Shown piece after piece: positions 50,818 to 60,026 of a stretch of DNA of 64,000 nt; within the stretch, counting starts at the first letter, position 1, and every line of letters starts with the position of its first letter. A program made the position numbers and the translations under genes. The DNA lies in contig NZ_CP186694.1 of assembly GCF_049532965.1 (NCBI RefSeq), positions 5,146,001 to 5,210,000 of the forward strand, written 5' to 3'. Under the pieces are notes generated by a model that was not told the origin of the DNA, did no database searches, and saw only the letters and a program-made list of their open reading frames with translations. This DNA comes from Roseateles sp049532965 (GTDB taxonomy: Bacteria; Pseudomonadota; Gammaproteobacteria; Burkholderiales; Burkholderiaceae_C).

Positions 50818-51873
50818 ATGCCTACGTCCAGCGCCCCCTTCGCTCCGTTCTTCCTCGGCACGCGTTTGCCGCTGATCCAGGCGCCGATGGCCGGCGTGCA
50901 GGATGCGCGGCTGGCCATTGCGGTGAGCAACGCCGGCGGCCTGGGGTCGCTGCCGGCGGCGATGCTGTCGCCGGAGGCGCTCCAGAAGGAGCTGCAGGCC
51001 CTGCGCGACGGTACGGACAAGCCGTTCAACCTCAACTTCTTCGCGCACACGCCGCCCCCCGCGGACGAGGCGCGCGAGGCGCGCTGGCGCGACCGGCTGG
51101 GCGCGTACTACGCCGAGTTCGGCATCGATCCCGCGCAGATCAAGCCCGGGCCGGGCCGCCAGCCGTTCACGGCGGAGATCGCCGATCTGGTCGAGCCGTT
51201 CAAGCCGGCGGTCATGAGTTTCCATTTCGGGCTGCCGTCGACGGCGCTGGTCGAGCGGGTCAAGGGCTGGGGGAGTCTGGTGCTGGCCAGCGCGACGACG
51301 GTCGACGAGGCGCTGTGGTTGCAGGAGCACGGCGCGGATGCGGTCATCGCGCAGGGCTGGGAGGCGGGCGGGCATCGCGGTCATTTCCTGAGCGACGACC
51401 TGACGCGACAACCGGGCACGATGGCGCTGCTGCCGCAGATCGTGCGGGCGGTGCGGGTGCCGGTGATTGCGGCGGGCGGCATCGCGGACGTGCGCGGTAT
51501 CCGTGCGGCGCTGGCTCTTGGGGCCTCGGCGGTGCAACTGGGCACGGCCTTCCTGCTGTGCGACGAGGCAACGACGAGTGCCGTGCATCGCGCCGCGCTG
51601 CGCGACGCGGCGCATCGGCACACGGCGGTGACGAATCTCTTCACGGGCCGGCCGGCGCGGGGCATCGTCAACCGGGTGATGCGCGAAGTCGGGCCGCTGA
51701 GCGATGCGGCGCCGCAGTTCCCGCTCGCGACGTCAGGCATCGCACCGCTGCGCGCCAAAGCGGAGGCGCAAGGGAGCGGCGACTTTTCGCCGCTGTGGGC
51801 GGGACAGAATTTCTCCTCGCTGCGCGAGGTGGGCGCCGCGGCGCTGGTCAGCGAGCTCAGCGCCGCGTTTTGA
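50818..51873 (+). CDS. nitronate monooxygenase (2-nitropropane dioxygenase family)
   Basis: 351 aa FMN TIM barrel. LPLIQAPMAGVQDARLAIAVSNAGGLGSL, FNLNFFAHTPP, VMSFHFGLPS, GADAVIAQGWEAGGHRG (the catalytic/FMN-phosphate segment of class I NMO) and PVIAAGGIADVRGIRAALALGASAVQLGTAFL are all diagnostic. It oxidises alkyl nitronates, such as propionate-3-nitronate, a plant and fungal toxin. Start at 50818 with AGGATC upstream. Probably co-transcribed with the SDR gene. Confidence 0.92.
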   Translation: MPTSSAPFAPFFLGTRLPLIQAPMAGVQDARLAIAVSNAGGLGSLPAAMLSPEALQKELQALRDGTDKPFNLNFFAHTPPPADEAREARWRDRLGAYYAEFGIDPAQIKPGPGRQPFTAEIADLVEPFKPAVMSFHFGLPSTALVERVKGWGSLVLASATTVDEALWLQEHGADAVIAQGWEAGGHRGHFLSDDLTRQPGTMALLPQIVRAVRVPVIAAGGIADVRGIRAALALGASAVQLGTAFLLCDEATTSAVHRAALRDAAHRHTAVTNLFTGRPARGIVNRVMREVGPLSDAAPQFPLATSGIAPLRAKAEAQGSGDFSPLWAGQNFSSLREVGAAALVSELSAAF

Positions 51874-51882
51874 GTTACTCCC

Positions 51883-52174
51883 TCTCTCTCGGTGCGGGAG
51901 AGCAACCGTGTCAAGCGCTTCCCCAAAGTGCCACGGTGGGGCACTTCGACGAGCCCCCTCACCCTCGCCCTCTCCCCCTCCCGGGGGCGAGGGGATGGCC
52001 GTGGCGGCTCCGTCGATGAAAGAACTCCACCCTCCGAAGGCCGCGGACTTCTTACTCCCTCTCCCGCTTGCGGGAGAGGGCAGGGGTGAGGGTGAGGGCT
52101 CTCCCGCAAGCGGCGCAAGCGCTTCGCCGAGACGCAGTTTGAACTCCCTCTCCCGCAAGCGGGAGAGGGAGTTC
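51883..52174. repeat. second cluster of GC-rich intergenic palindromes (REP-like)
   Basis: At least four units: CTCCCTCTCTCTCGGTGCGG (51887 on), a CGCCCTCTCCCC/GGGGGCGAGGGG unit (51968-51994), CCCTCTCCCGCTTGCGGGAG continuing AGGG (52056-52079) with a GGGGTGAGGGTGAGGG tail, and a perfect 34-base palindrome at 52141-52174 with half GAACTCCCTCTCCCGC and a two-base centre. The last overlaps the stop codon of the aldo/keto reductase and probably terminates it. The core is shared with 34381-34585. Confidence 0.88.
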
Positions 52175-53150
52175 AGGGCAGCGGTGCACCTCGCGCCGCT
52201 TCGTAAAGCGCGTACCACTCCCCCCGGCTCAGCGCCACGCGCAGCGCATCCCCGCACGCGCGGATGCGCTCCGGATTGGCGCTCCCGATGACGGGCTGGA
52301 TGCGCGCCGGATGCTTCATGAGCCAGGCGAGCAGGATGGCCTCCACGCTGACCTCATGCTTGCGCGCCAGTTGGTGAACGAGCACGCGAGCCGCTTCATC
52401 GGCCGGGTCCTGGGCGGTGTCGCCGCTGAAGCGACCGCGGGCGAGCGCGGCCCAGGCCTGGAGCTGGATGCCGTGCTGCTGGCAATGTTCCATCGTGCCG
52501 GCCCAGGCCAGCGCGCCGGGCCGGGCCGCTGCCTGGCGGTCGTTGAAGCAGGTGCCGGCCTCGATCGGCTCCAGGTGGCCGAGGCCGAGCTCCAGCTGAT
52601 TGACGACCAGTGGCTGATCCAGCGCCTGGTTGAGCCAACCGATCTGCCCAGCGTTCATGTTGGAGACGCCGAGGCTTCCGACCTTGCCCGCGACGCGCAG
52701 GCGCAGGAAGGCTTCAGCGACCTCTTCGGGCTGCATCAGTGGATCGGGCCGGTGCAGCAGCAGGATGTCGAGGCGCTCGGTACCCAGGCGCCGCAGGCTG
52801 GCCTCGACCGCCTCGACGATGTAGTTGCCCGACAGGTCGAAGCGCTTGGGGCCGTCGTCGTCGGCGAAGCGGATGCCGCACTTGCTCTGCAGCACGATGC
52901 GGTCGCGCAGCGACGGCATGCGGCGCAGCAGCGCGCCGAAGACCGACTCGGCCTTGCCGAAGGTGTAGATGTCGGCGTGGTCGAACAGCGTGACACCGAT
53001 CTCCAGCGCCGCTTCGACGGCGGCCTGGGCGTGATCGACGTCGGTGTCGGTCCAGGGCTGGCGGTCCCAGTGGCCGCCCAGGCCCATGCAGCCATAGGCG
53101 AGCGGGCTGGCGGCCGGGAAGTGCTGGTGCAGCGGAAGGAGTGGGCTCAT
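52173..53150 (-). CDS. aldo/keto reductase (YdhF-like)
   Basis: 325 aa (beta/alpha)8 NADPH-dependent reductase. The catalytic tetrad is visible: Asp in FDHADIYTFGKAE, its Tyr, Lys in VLQSKCGIRF and His in DILLLHRPDPLM. Then GVSNMNAGQIGWL, and PVIGSANPERI for the cofactor phosphate. The MGLGGHWDRQP opening and SLGVSNM resemble E. coli YdhF. The start at 53150 is the Met at the domain boundary; the frame is open 33 codons upstream. Substrate unknown. Confidence 0.9.
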   Translation of the reverse strand: MSPLLPLHQHFPAASPLAYGCMGLGGHWDRQPWTDTDVDHAQAAVEAALEIGVTLFDHADIYTFGKAESVFGALLRRMPSLRDRIVLQSKCGIRFADDDGPKRFDLSGNYIVEAVEASLRRLGTERLDILLLHRPDPLMQPEEVAEAFLRLRVAGKVGSLGVSNMNAGQIGWLNQALDQPLVVNQLELGLGHLEPIEAGTCFNDRQAAARPGALAWAGTMEHCQQHGIQLQAWAALARGRFSGDTAQDPADEAARVLVHQLARKHEVSVEAILLAWLMKHPARIQPVIGSANPERIRACGDALRVALSRGEWYALYEAARGAPLP

Positions 53151-53273
53151 GGCGAGGGCAGGGCGGATGGCTGAACGGACGACGCGCCCCGGAGGGGGCG
53201 ACAGGGCGGGCGCGTTCCTGGCGCGCGGTTGCGGATTTTGGCCCTGCACCGTGGCCGATGCGATTCGGCGTGG

Positions 53274-54350
53274 TTACGACGCGCCCGGCAGCACGTCCAC
53301 CCGCCACAGGCTGCCGCCACGAGAGACCTCCAGTCGAGTGTCGAAGCGCACGTTCAGGAAGCGCTCGATCACGCCGAAGTTGGTGCGGCTGTGTTCGGTC
53401 AACTCGGTGCAGGTGTACGTTGCGGCCCGCCCGCTTTCCGTGACGGCCAATGCGAGCGGCAGCGCGAGCTGGTCCGCCAGATACTGCCCGGCCGCGCCGG
53501 CCGAGGCTTGGTAAGCGCGCATCTCCGCGAACAACTGACGCGCCACGTCTTCCGCAGCCAGGCCTCGCTCGCCAAAGGCGATGAAGACCTCAGTCAACTG
53601 CTCATGGACCAGCGTCGCCATCAGCGCGTTGCCCGGCCCCTCGTTCTGTCGTGCCGGCAGCACGCGCAACTGCGTGGCCTCCCAGCCGGTGAGCTTCCCC
53701 ATCACCTCGAGCTCGCGCTCCGCGACGCCGCGCGGCAGGGCCGGCGCGAGCGCCTCGGCGAAGGCGTCCAGCGGCGCGCCGCGCTCGACCACATCGAACG
53801 GACGCAGCCCGCCTTCCGCCGGCGTGATGGTGGCGTCGATCTCGCCGCCACCGGCCGGGAAGAAGCCGTGACGGCGCAGCGTCAGGTCCAGCCCCACGCC
53901 CGTGCGGCGCAACAGCGGCGCGAACGTGCGCTCCAGGAAGTGGAAGGGCGGCGCCATCGGGTTGTGCGTGCCTCCGGACAGTTGCAGCCGGCTGGGCGCG
54001 TCGGCCTGCATCAGCGGCGGCAGGACGGTCTGCAGCACCAGCGTGCAACTGCCCGCGGTTCCGACGGCAAAGCGGTAATCGCCCGCGTGGACGCGGCCGG
54101 GCCGGAACTCGAGCGTCTGCGAGCCGAGTTCCGCGCCGATGACGGTCGCGCCGCAAACCTCCTGCGCCGCCAGCACGCAGGTCAGATGCTGCCGCATCAG
54201 CCCAGGCTTCGAGCGCCGCGCACGGATGCGCTCGATGCGCAGCGGCGTGCCGGTGCACATCGACAGCGCCAGCGCCGTCCGCAGGATCTGCCCGCCGCCT
54301 TCGCCGTGCGAGCCGTCCAGTTCGATCAACTTGTTCTTTTTTTCCATCAT
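53274..54350 (-). CDS. rtcA: RNA 3'-terminal phosphate cyclase RtcA
   Basis: 358 aa (E. coli 338). IELDGSHGEGGGQILRTALALSMCTGTPLRI is the family opening, followed by HLTCVLAAQEVCGA, the FFPAGGGEI segment and the nucleotide-accepting histidine in TEHSRTNFGVIERFL. It converts RNA 3'-phosphates to 2',3'-cyclic phosphates using ATP. MMEKKNK start (54350 or 54347); RBS weak. Lies 80 bases after rtcB in the sigma-54-controlled rsr-yrl-rtcBA operon, and probably reseals or protects damaged RNA with RtcB. Confidence 0.95.
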   Translation of the reverse strand: MMEKKNKLIELDGSHGEGGGQILRTALALSMCTGTPLRIERIRARRSKPGLMRQHLTCVLAAQEVCGATVIGAELGSQTLEFRPGRVHAGDYRFAVGTAGSCTLVLQTVLPPLMQADAPSRLQLSGGTHNPMAPPFHFLERTFAPLLRRTGVGLDLTLRRHGFFPAGGGEIDATITPAEGGLRPFDVVERGAPLDAFAEALAPALPRGVAERELEVMGKLTGWEATQLRVLPARQNEGPGNALMATLVHEQLTEVFIAFGERGLAAEDVARQLFAEMRAYQASAGAAGQYLADQLALPLALAVTESGRAATYTCTELTEHSRTNFGVIERFLNVRFDTRLEVSRGGSLWRVDVLPGAS

Positions 54351-54430
54351 GTTCTCGCGCCCGCCGGCGCCACGGGTCGTCCCGCTTGGCGCCGCAGGCG
54401 TCCTCTCTCTGGCCCCCGGCATTCAGCCGG

Positions 54431-55645
54431 TCAGCCCTTCACACACACCACCTGCTTCAGCGTGTGCACCACCTCCACCAGGTCCTGCTGCGCCGCCATG
54501 ACCGCATCGATGTCCTTGTAGGCCATCGGGATCTCGTCGATGACGTCCTTGTCCTTGCGGCACTCGACGCCTTCGGTGGCGGCGCGCTGGTCCTTCAACG
54601 TGAAGCGGCGCTTGGCCTCCGTGCGGCTCATCGTGCGGCCCGCGCCGTGCGAGCAGCTCTCGAAGCTCTCCGCATTGCCCTTGCCGCGCACGATGTAGCT
54701 GCGCGCACCCATGCTGCCCGGGATGATGCCCATCTGGCCGTGCTTCGCGCTGACCGCGCCCTTGCGGGTCACGAAGACGTCCTGGCCGAAGTGGGTCTCC
54801 TTCTGCACGTAGTTGTGGTGGCAGTTGACCGCCTCGATGTGGCTCTCGAAGCGCTTGCCGATCACCTTCTTCGCGGCAGCGATCACGCGGCGCATCATCA
54901 CCTCGCGGTTCAGCGCCGCGTACTTCTGCGCCCAGCCCACCGCGCGGACATAGTCGCCGAAGTACTTCGCGCCCTCTTCGAAGTAGGCCAGGTTCACATC
55001 GGGCAGGTTGGCCTGATGCTGCATCGCGTCCTTCTTCGCCAGCTCGATGAACATCGTGCCGATCGCATTGCCGACGCCGCGCGAGCCCGAGTGCAGCATG
55101 AACCACACGAAGCCCAGTTCATCCAGGCAGACCTCGATGAAGTGGTTGCCGGTGCCCAGCGTCCCCAGGTGCTTGTGGTTGTTGGTTCCCTTGAGCTTGG
55201 GATAGTCGCGGCAGATCTCCGCGAACTCGGGGGCCAGCTCGGACCAGGCCTCGTCGACCATCTCGGGCGGGTTCTCCCACGCGCCGACGTCGCGGCCCTT
55301 GGGCGTGCGCCCATGCGGTACTGCCTGCTCGATGGCGGAGCGCAGCGGGCCCAGGTTGTCCGGCAGGTCCTCGGCGCGCAGCGTGGTCTTGCAGGCCATC
55401 ATCCCGCAGCCGATGTCGACGCCGACCGCCGCCGGGATGATCGCCTTCAGCGTCGGGATCACCGAGCCCACCGTCGCGCCGATGCCCAGGTGCACGTCGG
55501 GCATCGCCGCGATGTGCTTGAACACCACCGGCAGCTTCGCCGCATTGGCCAGCTGCAGGCGTGCCTCATCCTCGACGGGCACGCCCTGCGTCCACATCTT
55601 CACCGGCACGCCGCCGGCGACTTCCATCTCGTTGTAGTTCTTCAT
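54431..55645 (-). CDS. rtcB: RNA-splicing ligase RtcB
   Basis: 404 aa (E. coli 408). MPDVHLGIGATVG and VGVDIGCGMMACKT (Mn ligands), GTLGTGNHFIEVC, MLHSGSRGVG, the guanylylated histidine segment ESCSHGAGRTMSRTEAK, and the C-terminal DIDAVMAAQQDLVEVVHTLKQVVCVKG. It joins 2',3'-cyclic-phosphate (3'-phosphate) ends to 5'-OH ends. GGAAG before the ATG at 55645 fixes the start. The frame is open further upstream but this would run through the tRNA-like RNA. The T7 tract of that RNA lies only 12 bases upstream. Confidence 0.97.
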   Translation of the reverse strand: MKNYNEMEVAGGVPVKMWTQGVPVEDEARLQLANAAKLPVVFKHIAAMPDVHLGIGATVGSVIPTLKAIIPAAVGVDIGCGMMACKTTLRAEDLPDNLGPLRSAIEQAVPHGRTPKGRDVGAWENPPEMVDEAWSELAPEFAEICRDYPKLKGTNNHKHLGTLGTGNHFIEVCLDELGFVWFMLHSGSRGVGNAIGTMFIELAKKDAMQHQANLPDVNLAYFEEGAKYFGDYVRAVGWAQKYAALNREVMMRRVIAAAKKVIGKRFESHIEAVNCHHNYVQKETHFGQDVFVTRKGAVSAKHGQMGIIPGSMGARSYIVRGKGNAESFESCSHGAGRTMSRTEAKRRFTLKDQRAATEGVECRKDKDVIDEIPMAYKDIDAVMAAQQDLVEVVHTLKQVVCVKG

Positions 55646-55657
55646 GGCTTCTTCCAG

Positions 55658-55796
55658 AAAAAAAGGGGCGGTGACAAGGGGCGGCAAGACTTGTACTGAG
55701 CTACCGGCTTCCGCCGGGCGGGACTTGGACCCGCGACCTCCACGTCCCCATGGGGACGGGCGCTCTACCGATGTAGTCCTGCCTGCATTCACCGCC
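55658..55796 (-). ncRNA. yrlA: Y RNA with permuted tRNA-like module (YrlA-like)
   Basis: Read on the minus strand. The outer stem is GGCGGTGA/TCACCGCC (55789-55796 with 55667-55674), followed by CC and seven T. The inner stem is GGCAGGACT/AGTCTTGCC (55775-55783 with 55683-55691), separated by a 5/8-base internal loop (ATGCA and GCCCCTTG). Within it is a tRNA mimic in permuted order: GGTAGAGC (tRNA 18-25), an 8-bp arm around CATG replacing the anticodon arm (55740-55760), AGGTC variable loop, T-arm GCGGGTCCAAGTCCCGC (55718-55734), acceptor-like CCGGC-GGAA-GCCGG (55704-55717), then TAGCTCAG (tRNA 8-15; 55696-55703). GAGC/GCTC close the D-stem. It sits between rsr and rtcB, where Salmonella has yrlBA. 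Confidence 0.88.
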
Positions 55797-55825
55797 GGAA
55801 ACAGGCATTCATTTCAACAGCCCCC

Positions 55826-55896
55826 GCGTGGCGACCAACGGTGCCGGGGACATCGAATCATGGAATTGATGTAGTCCCCGGCGGCATTCGCCACGC
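55826..55896 (-). ncRNA. yrlB: second Y RNA, short form without tRNA module (YrlB-like)
   Basis: Read on the minus strand. Outer stem GCGTGGCGA/TCGCCACGC (55888-55896 with 55826-55834), internal loop of five (ATGCC) and eight (ACCGTTGG) bases, inner stem GCCGGGGAC/GTCCCCGGC (55874-55882 with 55843-55851) and a 22-base apical loop. The stem plan and the GGACTACATC stretch are shared with the longer RNA 30 bases downstream, and ATGAATGC precedes both. It is the Ro-binding part alone. No terminator follows, so it would be cut from the rsr mRNA. Confidence 0.8.
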
Positions 55897-55912
55897 GACA
55901 GCATTCATGGGT

Positions 55913-57505
55913 TCATTGGGCGTCGATCACGACGCGCTCGATCTCGCGCACCCAGTGCCCGGCATCCGTACCGCCATCGGCCGAGGCGAACGCGCCGACC
56001 ATGCGGAACACCGCGTCCGAGAACCCGCCGACGTTCATCACGTCCGCGCGCTCTAGCGCCTGGGTGCTGCCTCCGGGCTGGATGTCGATGCAGACCAGCT
56101 TGGCCGCCGGGCAGCGGGCCTTGATCGCTTCCCACTGCGCCATGGTCTCGGTCGCGCCGTAGCGGCGCGCGTCGATCCACGACTCGTTGTCGGACACGAT
56201 CACGACCAGATCGACCTCCGCGCGCTCCTGGTTGAGCTGCCGCAGCGGCGCGCTCACCGAGGTCCCGCCGCCGCCGATGGCCGCGAGCCGGGCGGCGTTG
56301 GTCATCACCGAATCACGAGGGTTCAGCGCCACCTTCACGACACTCTGCTCGAAGGGCATCACCCGGCAGTGCGGGTTCTTGCGAACCAGCGCCGCGGCCA
56401 CCAGCGCGGCGACGTCGATGCAGCGCACCGCCGACGTGGCCGAGCCGCGCCATCCAGTCACCGCGGAGGACATCGATCCCGAGACATCCGGGCAGACCAC
56501 GACGCGGCCGTCGATCGCCGGCACGTTGGCCAGCGCGGCCTCCATCGCATCCTGCAACGCATCGCGGATCTCCGCTGGCACGTCGGACGCCGCGTTGAAC
56601 GCCGTCATCAGCTGATACGGCAACACGCGGGCCGACGCCACCGCCGCCGGATCACGCAGCAGCGCGGCCAACTGGGCGGCCATGCCGGGACGGTCGAAGA
56701 CCCCATGCCGCGCGAACGCGTTCAGGTTCTGCCGGACCATCTGCCACGAGCCCTGCGCCGCGATGCGCGCCCAGTGCGCCTCGTTCAGCGGCAGTGCCGT
56801 CAGCATCTGGAAGGGCACGGGCGGCAGGTCGCCGGCCGTCGCCCCTTCCGTCTTGCCCGACAGCAGCGCCCGCTTGAAGCGCTCGTAGGCCTGCGTCGCA
56901 GGCGGCAGCGCCGCCTCGTCGTACGGCCGGCCGATCAGCCACGCGAACCACGCGGCACGCCAGCCGTCTTCAGGCTTCGGGTGCACCATGCGGACCACGT
57001 CCGCCAGCGACGGCTCGGTGCCGATGGACGCCTGCAGCAGCCGCTGCTCGGACGCCGCGAGCAACCACTGCTGCACCAGCTTCTTGGGCCGCGTGCCCAG
57101 CGACTTGCGACCGGTGTGACCCGAGCGCAGGATCTGGACGAAGTTGCGCAGCATCCTGCCGTTGTCGATCACCCGGCCGAAGACGGCACGCAGCAACGCG
57201 ACGTCCCGCTGTGCGAGCACGGCCGCCAGCAACGCCGGCATGTCCTTCATGTGGCCCGCCTGGCGGGCATGGACCGCGGTCTTGGCCAGGAAGGTCGTGT
57301 CGACCTCCTGGGCCAGCGCCAGCACGTCCTCCAACTGCGCTTCGGCGTTGGCATGGAACGTGGACGTCATGCAACCGGTCGCCGCCAGTTGGGCGAGGCG
57401 GTGCCGGGCGTCGTAGCCATAGGCGCGGGCGCCGGACCGGTTCACCGCGTTCGCGGCGGCGGGCAGCTTTCCGGGCGTCGTCTTGAAGAGTTGCGTGTTG
57501 ACCAT
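55913..57505 (-). CDS. rsr: Ro60 homologue Rsr (TROVE plus vWA protein)
   Basis: 530 aa. The TROVE HEAT-repeat ring occupies about residues 1-345 (ARAYGYDARHRLAQLAATGCMTSTF; AVFGRVIDNGRMLRNFVQILRSGHTGRKSLGTRPKKLVQQWL). A C-terminal von Willebrand A domain has the MIDAS motif DVSGSMSS near 365, then GGGTSVSAPL and VIVSDNESW. Ro proteins bind misfolded RNA ends in the ring and Y RNA on its outer face. GGGAG precedes the ATG at 57505. First gene behind the sigma-54 promoter; its stop is 17 bases from the short Y RNA. Confidence 0.94.
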   Translation of the reverse strand: MVNTQLFKTTPGKLPAAANAVNRSGARAYGYDARHRLAQLAATGCMTSTFHANAEAQLEDVLALAQEVDTTFLAKTAVHARQAGHMKDMPALLAAVLAQRDVALLRAVFGRVIDNGRMLRNFVQILRSGHTGRKSLGTRPKKLVQQWLLAASEQRLLQASIGTEPSLADVVRMVHPKPEDGWRAAWFAWLIGRPYDEAALPPATQAYERFKRALLSGKTEGATAGDLPPVPFQMLTALPLNEAHWARIAAQGSWQMVRQNLNAFARHGVFDRPGMAAQLAALLRDPAAVASARVLPYQLMTAFNAASDVPAEIRDALQDAMEAALANVPAIDGRVVVCPDVSGSMSSAVTGWRGSATSAVRCIDVAALVAAALVRKNPHCRVMPFEQSVVKVALNPRDSVMTNAARLAAIGGGGTSVSAPLRQLNQERAEVDLVVIVSDNESWIDARRYGATETMAQWEAIKARCPAAKLVCIDIQPGGSTQALERADVMNVGGFSDAVFRMVGAFASADGGTDAGHWVREIERVVIDAQ

Positions 57506-57551
57506 CTTGTTCTCCCTCTCGGGTTGGCGTGTCGTCCTTTCCCTGCTTCTT

Positions 57552-57567
57552 TGCAACGCCCGTGCCA
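57552..57567 (-). promoter_or_regulatory. sigma-54 promoter of the rsr-yrl-rtcBA operon
   Basis: Minus-strand TGGCACGGGCGTTGCA is a full match to the consensus TGGCAC-N5-TTGCA. The predicted start is near 57541, giving a leader of about 35 bases before rsr. The sigma-54 activator RtcR is encoded divergently. Confidence 0.9.
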
Positions 57568-57675
57568 GCCAGTGCCAGGTCTTGCTCGGCGATGACACAA
57601 GTCACTGTCGCAGAAGGAAAAAATCCAGAATCCATGGGCACGGCTGACCCCTTCCGTCCGTCCGGCCAGTTCGCT

Positions 57676-57690
57676 TCCACTGGCGGTGGA
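57676..57690. promoter_or_regulatory. candidate RtcR upstream activating site
   Basis: Palindrome TCCAC-TGGCG-GTGGA, about 110 bases upstream of the sigma-54 element and 55 bases upstream of rtcR: the expected distance for an enhancer. Only one clear copy is seen, so this is tentative. Confidence 0.4.
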
Positions 57691-57744
57691 TAGATGACTA
57701 GCAAATTGGATATGACTCCGGCACGCGACGGATAAACTGCGCGC

Positions 57745-59433
<1,689 letters not shown>

Positions 59434-59540
59434 CGGTGTAAAACCACGGGCATCGCGTCACCCGTGTCCGTGCGTGCTCCTCCCCTCGCGCCCGTCGACC
59501 CGGCATCCCAGCGTCCGTCCGTCCGACCGTTGCCGCCACC

Positions 59541-59777
59541 ATGCCGACCTCGCAGACCGTCCGCCAGCACATGGGCCGCACCTACGTCCTCGACGCACTC
59601 GCGGCGGACGCCGCGCAGTGGCAAGGACGCTTCGTCGTGAAAGGGGAGGAAGACGGCCATCCCGGCGCCATCGCCTGGCATGAGCTCGAAGACCCATTCC
59701 CGTCGCCCGACGAGGCCATCGCCCACGCCGACCGCGTGGCGCGCCAGTACATCGCCACCTTTGCGGAACAAGCGTGA
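59541..59777 (+). CDS. small conserved-looking protein, unknown
   Basis: 78 aa, acidic, soluble: RQHMGRTYVLDALAADAAQWQGRFVVKG, WHELEDPFPSPDEAIAHADRVARQYI. No cysteine pairs or membrane segment. The composition is like a real protein, unlike the Arg/Pro-rich frames around it. The RBS is weak. It lies 107 bases after rtcR and may be independent of it. Confidence 0.6.
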   Translation: MPTSQTVRQHMGRTYVLDALAADAAQWQGRFVVKGEEDGHPGAIAWHELEDPFPSPDEAIAHADRVARQYIATFAEQA

Positions 59778-60026
59778 GCAAACGCGCCCGCCCCTCATCC
59801 CGCCAAGCCGCATGCCCGCGGCCCGCGACGCGGACGGCGCGCTTCCTGCGGGGGCACTCCCGCCGCGCCGGCCCTTCCTGATCTCCCGCCCTTCGCAATG
59901 ACGCGGGCCGCGGGCCCGTGGGCATCGGGTTTGCCCACGCCGCTCCACCCATGGGTCCGCCGCCGTTCCTAGCGGCCCGCGCATTGCCCGGCAGGACTGA
60001 TCGTGGGCCCTCAGGGGGAAAAGAAC

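Noticed and set aside
55690..55770. A tRNA gene, suggested by TAGCTCAG, GGTAGAGC and a T-arm
   Set aside because: The elements are in the wrong order for a linear tRNA, the anticodon loop is only four bases, and the acceptor helix is closed by a tetraloop. It is better explained as the tRNA-like module of a Y RNA.
55646..55792. Upstream extension of the rtcB reading frame by 49 codons
   Set aside because: It would run through the structured RNA; the proper RtcB N-terminus and an RBS are at 55645.
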